From contig CALNVZ010003429.1 of NCBI GenBank assembly GCA_940671915.1, forward strand, positions 22,761,590 through 22,825,589: 64,000 nt of DNA, in the 5' to 3' direction. The notes under the pieces are model-generated. The model searched no databases, was not told the DNA's origin, and worked only from the letters and a program-made list of their open reading frames with translations. Both the position numbers and the translations under genes were made by a program. Shown in pieces: positions 60,645 to 64,000 of this stretch. The DNA is from Paracentrotus lividus (Eukaryota > Echinodermata > Echinoidea > Camarodonta > Echinidae). Numbering within the stretch: position 1 is the first letter of the stretch; every line of letters starts with the position of its first letter.

Positions 60645-61500
60645 TGTAGAACATTTGCTAATATGATGGTTGGATAAAATCGTTCAAAACCTTCTACGTT
60701 GGCATGAGATGAAAGAATTTGGGCTGAGCCTAAAAAATTTTCTTTTATCGAAAGTGGACTTTGTATATCTTTTTCGACACATGTGTCTTTCTTTTTTTTT
60801 TTTCATTATAACCCAATGTGCGGTAGCTCGAGCCTAAAAAAATAGCTGCGCTTTCCTGATTTCGCCGATGAACATGATGAATCAGCCGTCAGAGAGCTAT
60901 GAGGGCTTTTTCCCTCTTTTTTTTCTCACTCTCTTCTTTCCATCTCTCTTTTTCCGCTTTTTTCCCCTCTCTCCTCCCTTTCCTCGTCCCTTCCTTCTCT
61001 TTTTTTTTTGAAAAGGTACATAAGTCTACATTTCCTTTTTCATGATATATCAGAGTGTGTTTCAACTTGCCTGTCACCGTGCCTGAGGAATTTAGAGAAA
61101 ACCACACCAGGATACGCTCAACATCTAGCATGTCTAGAAGGAAAAAAAAAATCTAGGGATGAATGAACATTGTTAGTGATTTTTTTCATATCAGACTGCT
61201 TTGTGTTTTGGGGGAGAGTCGCGCGCAGTTTATACAGGTCTGGATCACAATGCACTGAGAACTGAGAGCTTAAAAGTTTTCGTTTACAGAGAAAATGGTT
61301 GTATTTAAATGTTAATTTGCGATTTATTCATTTTTTTCATTTATTTTCAACAATAATAAAAGTACCAACTGTAAATAATAATAATTAAAAAAAAAACATT
61401 GACAAAGAGAAAAATTAGCACTAATTTATGATTATAATGTAATGAATAAAAAAAAAAAAAAAAAAAAAAAAAAAACATACTAAAGCATGACTCTAATTTT
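60645..61500. other. Gene-free; pyrimidine tract and A runs
   Basis: A CT-rich tract lies at 60,908-61,008 and A runs at about 61,387 and 61,450-61,475. No coding or RNA gene seen. Confidence 0.45.
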
Positions 61501-61529
61501 ATTGGATTGATTAACTTAATCTTTCTTGG

Positions 61530-62045
61530 TACATGACTGGTCAAAGGTCAAAGGTCTTAAAGGTAAATAAATAGGTGAAACTTGTTAGCTCGTCGTTCTC
61601 TTGATAACACAAAATTTTAACAGATCACTATCAGACTTGGTACATGATGGTTGAAAATTATCTGTTTAGATTTGGGTTCACAAGGTCAAAGGTCATAGAA
61701 GACAATGAATGGTCAAAAATAGGTTGCTTATAAGTCTATTCATTGGATGGTAGACATTATTTGTGCATTGAATGTTCTATATATATAATTTTCTTGTCAG
61801 AAATGCAATGAGTCAACTTCAAAATGTTAATACAAGTTGTGACGTGATGTTTTACTTTATACATGCACTTCAAACTTGGATCATGTATGCATATTGGAGG
61901 GACAATGATCTGATTAGGTTTAGGGTCACAAGTTCAAAGGTAACGGTCAGAGATGTCTTTGTATAAAGGAAATGAATAGATAAATGTGCCATATATTTCT
62001 GATCTGGCAATGGGGGAGGCATAAATTACGACCGTGTGCGGTCGA
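61530..62045 (+). repeat. Interspersed repeat carrying AGGTCAAAGGTCA
   Basis: Related blocks share CTTGG(T/A)NCATG, GGGTCACAAG and GTTCAAAGGT words; three rounds are visible, at about 61,525, 61,650 and 61,875. The first two carry GGTCAAAGGTCA. The block ends in GGGGGAGGCATAAATTACGACC. It resembles a repeat common in marine invertebrates; the class is not known to me. Confidence 0.5.
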
Positions 62046-63640
62046 GGATTCATCTATTTGGTTAATAAAATTAATAAATAACAAAACTCACAAAATTAAG
62101 AAGACCACTCAATTCCCACCGCATTGAACTTTCTTTACCTTTACCGCAAATACTAAGTGGAAGAATGCAGAGTAGCAGTCGTGTTTTCAGGTCTATCTTC
62201 TTTTCAGCTATGTGTCTATTATTGCACTCTTCAGTCAGTTTAAGTTTCAAGGAGGCAATATAGGGCAAGAGTTTGCATCACGATTTTATGTCAGGGACTA
62301 CAATTTTTACAAATTTACAAATGGTGAAAAACAGCAAAATGCGAAACTCTTAGTATTAAATAGCATACCGATCCTTATCACTCTTCGAAAGTCCACGCTA
62401 TTTGTTCCCAGGGTGGTGATTTTGTCGACTTTTTGACCATTTTTGTGTCAATTGTGTCAGTGGGTTTGTAAAGGTATACATAATGTGTCATATATCACCA
62501 TAAAGGGTATGAAATGAACTTAATGCAAATGAGGTCAAAAAGTTATTTCATGATCATATGACGTCACAAGGCTCATTAATAAAAATGAACAAAACAATAA
62601 AATGCATTAAATATGCTATTTCAACCATTTAAAAAGAGGTTATTCATAGGAGTACAACCAAAAAGTATGTTTTTTCTGTTTCTACATTTTCGTGGCTAAC
62701 TCTGGTGAAAATATCACGAACCTAGCACATAGCTTTCCATATTTTTAGATTTAAAATATTCAGGTCTCAGATATAGTCTCTCAAAAGTTACTGAGCTGAT
62801 GTAAAATCATGCATTTTTATTACTCACCTCCCACCCTTAGAAATGAAACAAAATATTATTTTTTTTACATTTGTGTTTTGTATTGTTTCTTTTGTTTCAT
62901 CAGAGAGATTCTTTAACAAAAGATGTTGCTACGCCTTGGCTACACCAATGTTTAATGAAAAATATTACAGGGAATAATTATTGTCCCGTGTGTTACCCGA
63001 CATATTTTTAAAAACTTGACGTTGCCAGAAAACTCGAAGTTGTATTAACGTTAAAATACGTCCTTACAATGTTTATTACATGTTTAAGAGGGTAAGACTA
63101 TGCAAGTTTAGATCTACTTTTTATATTCAGAGACATATGTGGACAAAGTCAAAATTTGAAAACACCATTTTTTTCCTGGTCCCGTTTGTTACCGACGATT
63201 AAATGATCATAAGTTAATCATGAATTGAGTTATTTCAACTATTTTTATGTTTTTGTTGAAGATTCTAAGTACCTTCCAGAATATACCTAAGGATTGAGAT
63301 TTCATTTAAGATTTTCCAAGCAAGCCCTATTTTTGGCTCTGAATGTCTCGTTTGTTACCGCGCAAAATAGCTTGGATCGACTTGCCCATATACACCGTAC
63401 CCCGGTTGCTCACCTACTCGGCTTCCGTCGCATCGGGGTGGAGAAAATGACTCATCGCTATCATTCCTAAAACGACAGGTAATGGGTGGGGTCATGTGCA
63501 GCATGCGACCGACAAATTATTATCTGTTCCTATCTCAATAAAAACCGTATCCCCTCCTTGTCAACATCGTAATATTCGAAATATTAATGGGATATAACTT
63601 ACCTTAAAATTAACATAGACTTTCGAGAATAAAATAACGG
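62046..63640. other. Gene-free; three spaced copies of a GTTTGTTACCG word
   Basis: CCCGTGTGTTACCCGAC (62,985), CCCGTTTGTTACCGAC (63,180) and CTCGTTTGTTACCGCG (63,347) recur at 167-195 base spacing, suggesting a decayed tandem or interspersed repeat. No gene is supported. Confidence 0.4.
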
Positions 63641-63722
63641 GATTTGTCACGCCGATTTATGTCGTCTGTCATGTGCGAATCTTTTGCCTCGCACCCGGTT
63701 ACCTTTACTTGCGGCATTCCGG

Positions 63723-63783
63723 TGACGTGACGTACGTGTACGTCACGTATATTCCTCGCCCATTGGACGGGGCCATGGGCGGA
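63723..63783. promoter_or_regulatory. Promoter-like cluster: CRE-type palindrome, CCAAT, GC box
   Basis: GTGACGTAC and GTACGTCAC form a perfect palindrome around two bases (63727-63746). An inverted CCAAT (ATTGG, 63762-63766) and GGGCGG (63778-63783) follow. The surroundings are richer in CpG than the rest of the window. It may drive a gene beyond the right edge; direction is undetermined. Confidence 0.35.
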
Positions 63784-64000
63784 GCTAATTCTATTGTTCA
63801 ACCAGGGTTTCGTTGAACCATAGACGTAACAACAGGGAACCGGGGACGTGAGAGTCACGCTTCGTTGATTATTTCTTTTCGTGTGTCTCTCATGTTGTCA
63901 AAACGAGTTTGACAGGAAATGATTCTAAATTCCACCGAAATACTCTAAAATCGGCAAAACGGTGAATATACACCTCTACTTTGGATATTGGTGTATCAAA

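Noticed and set aside
1-64000. CRISPR arrays, bacterial operons, phage genes or integrons
   Set aside because: The window is eukaryotic. The regularly spaced repeats are foldback arms without spacer/repeat alternation, and no prokaryotic ribosome sites or gene strings occur.

Overview
The window reads as animal nuclear DNA: A+T-rich, intron-containing, and crowded with homopolymers, microsatellites and short DNA transposons. Recurrent 'TAGGCCTA'-type words, large foldback (long inverted-repeat) elements and a patched-domain gene of the PTCHD3 type fit a marine invertebrate deuterostome. An echinoderm such as a sea urchin is the best guess, but this is inferred from style, not from a diagnostic gene. 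There is no operon structure and no prokaryotic signal.

Only two protein genes can be supported. The first is a four-exon gene on the + strand (26,711-31,690) for a 922-residue patched-domain (RND/sterol-sensing) membrane protein. Its splice junctions are phase-consistent, it has GVGVDN and GFSVDF motifs in the two membrane halves, and it ends in a class-I PDZ-type C-terminus. A CCAAT-containing, TATA-less region lies just upstream. The second is an intronless gene on the - strand (49,485-50,510) for a 341-residue type I membrane protein with Ig-like ectodomains. Its last 18 codons and its stop lie in transposon DNA.

Layout. 0-16 kb: gene-poor, with GA and CT tracts, three tRNA-derived SINE copies at 1.6-2.4 kb and a degenerate CCCTTACC-rich block at 11.3-11.8 kb. 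16-26 kb: a run of MITE-like elements with recognisable terminal inverted repeats (TIRs), a mosaic repeat with GCGAAGCGCGAGCC modules, an 81-base A run, GA tracts and a tRNA-Tyr-like element. 26.4-31.7 kb: the patched-domain gene. 31.7-39.6 kb: little content apart from a LINE 3' end and small inverted-repeat elements. 39.6-44.8 kb: six TIR elements almost end to end, several with target-site duplications (TSDs). 44.9-58.9 kb: three large palindromic elements with tandem-repeat arms (46.1-49.1, 51.4-55.8 and 56.4-58.9 kb) surrounding the Ig gene. The first lies inside a 4.65-kb TAA-flanked element that inserted into the Ig gene's 3' end. 59-60.6 kb: a decayed L1/Tx1-like LINE with a poly(A) tail. 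61.5-62 kb: a repeat carrying AGGTCAAAGGTCA. 63.7 kb: a promoter-like CpG-rich stretch with a perfect GTGACGTAC palindrome.

The two genes show no pathway relation. The main signal is a dense, nested foldback-transposon landscape that appears to have rewritten the end of one receptor gene. All coordinates for repeats were read by eye and may be off by a few bases at the edges.
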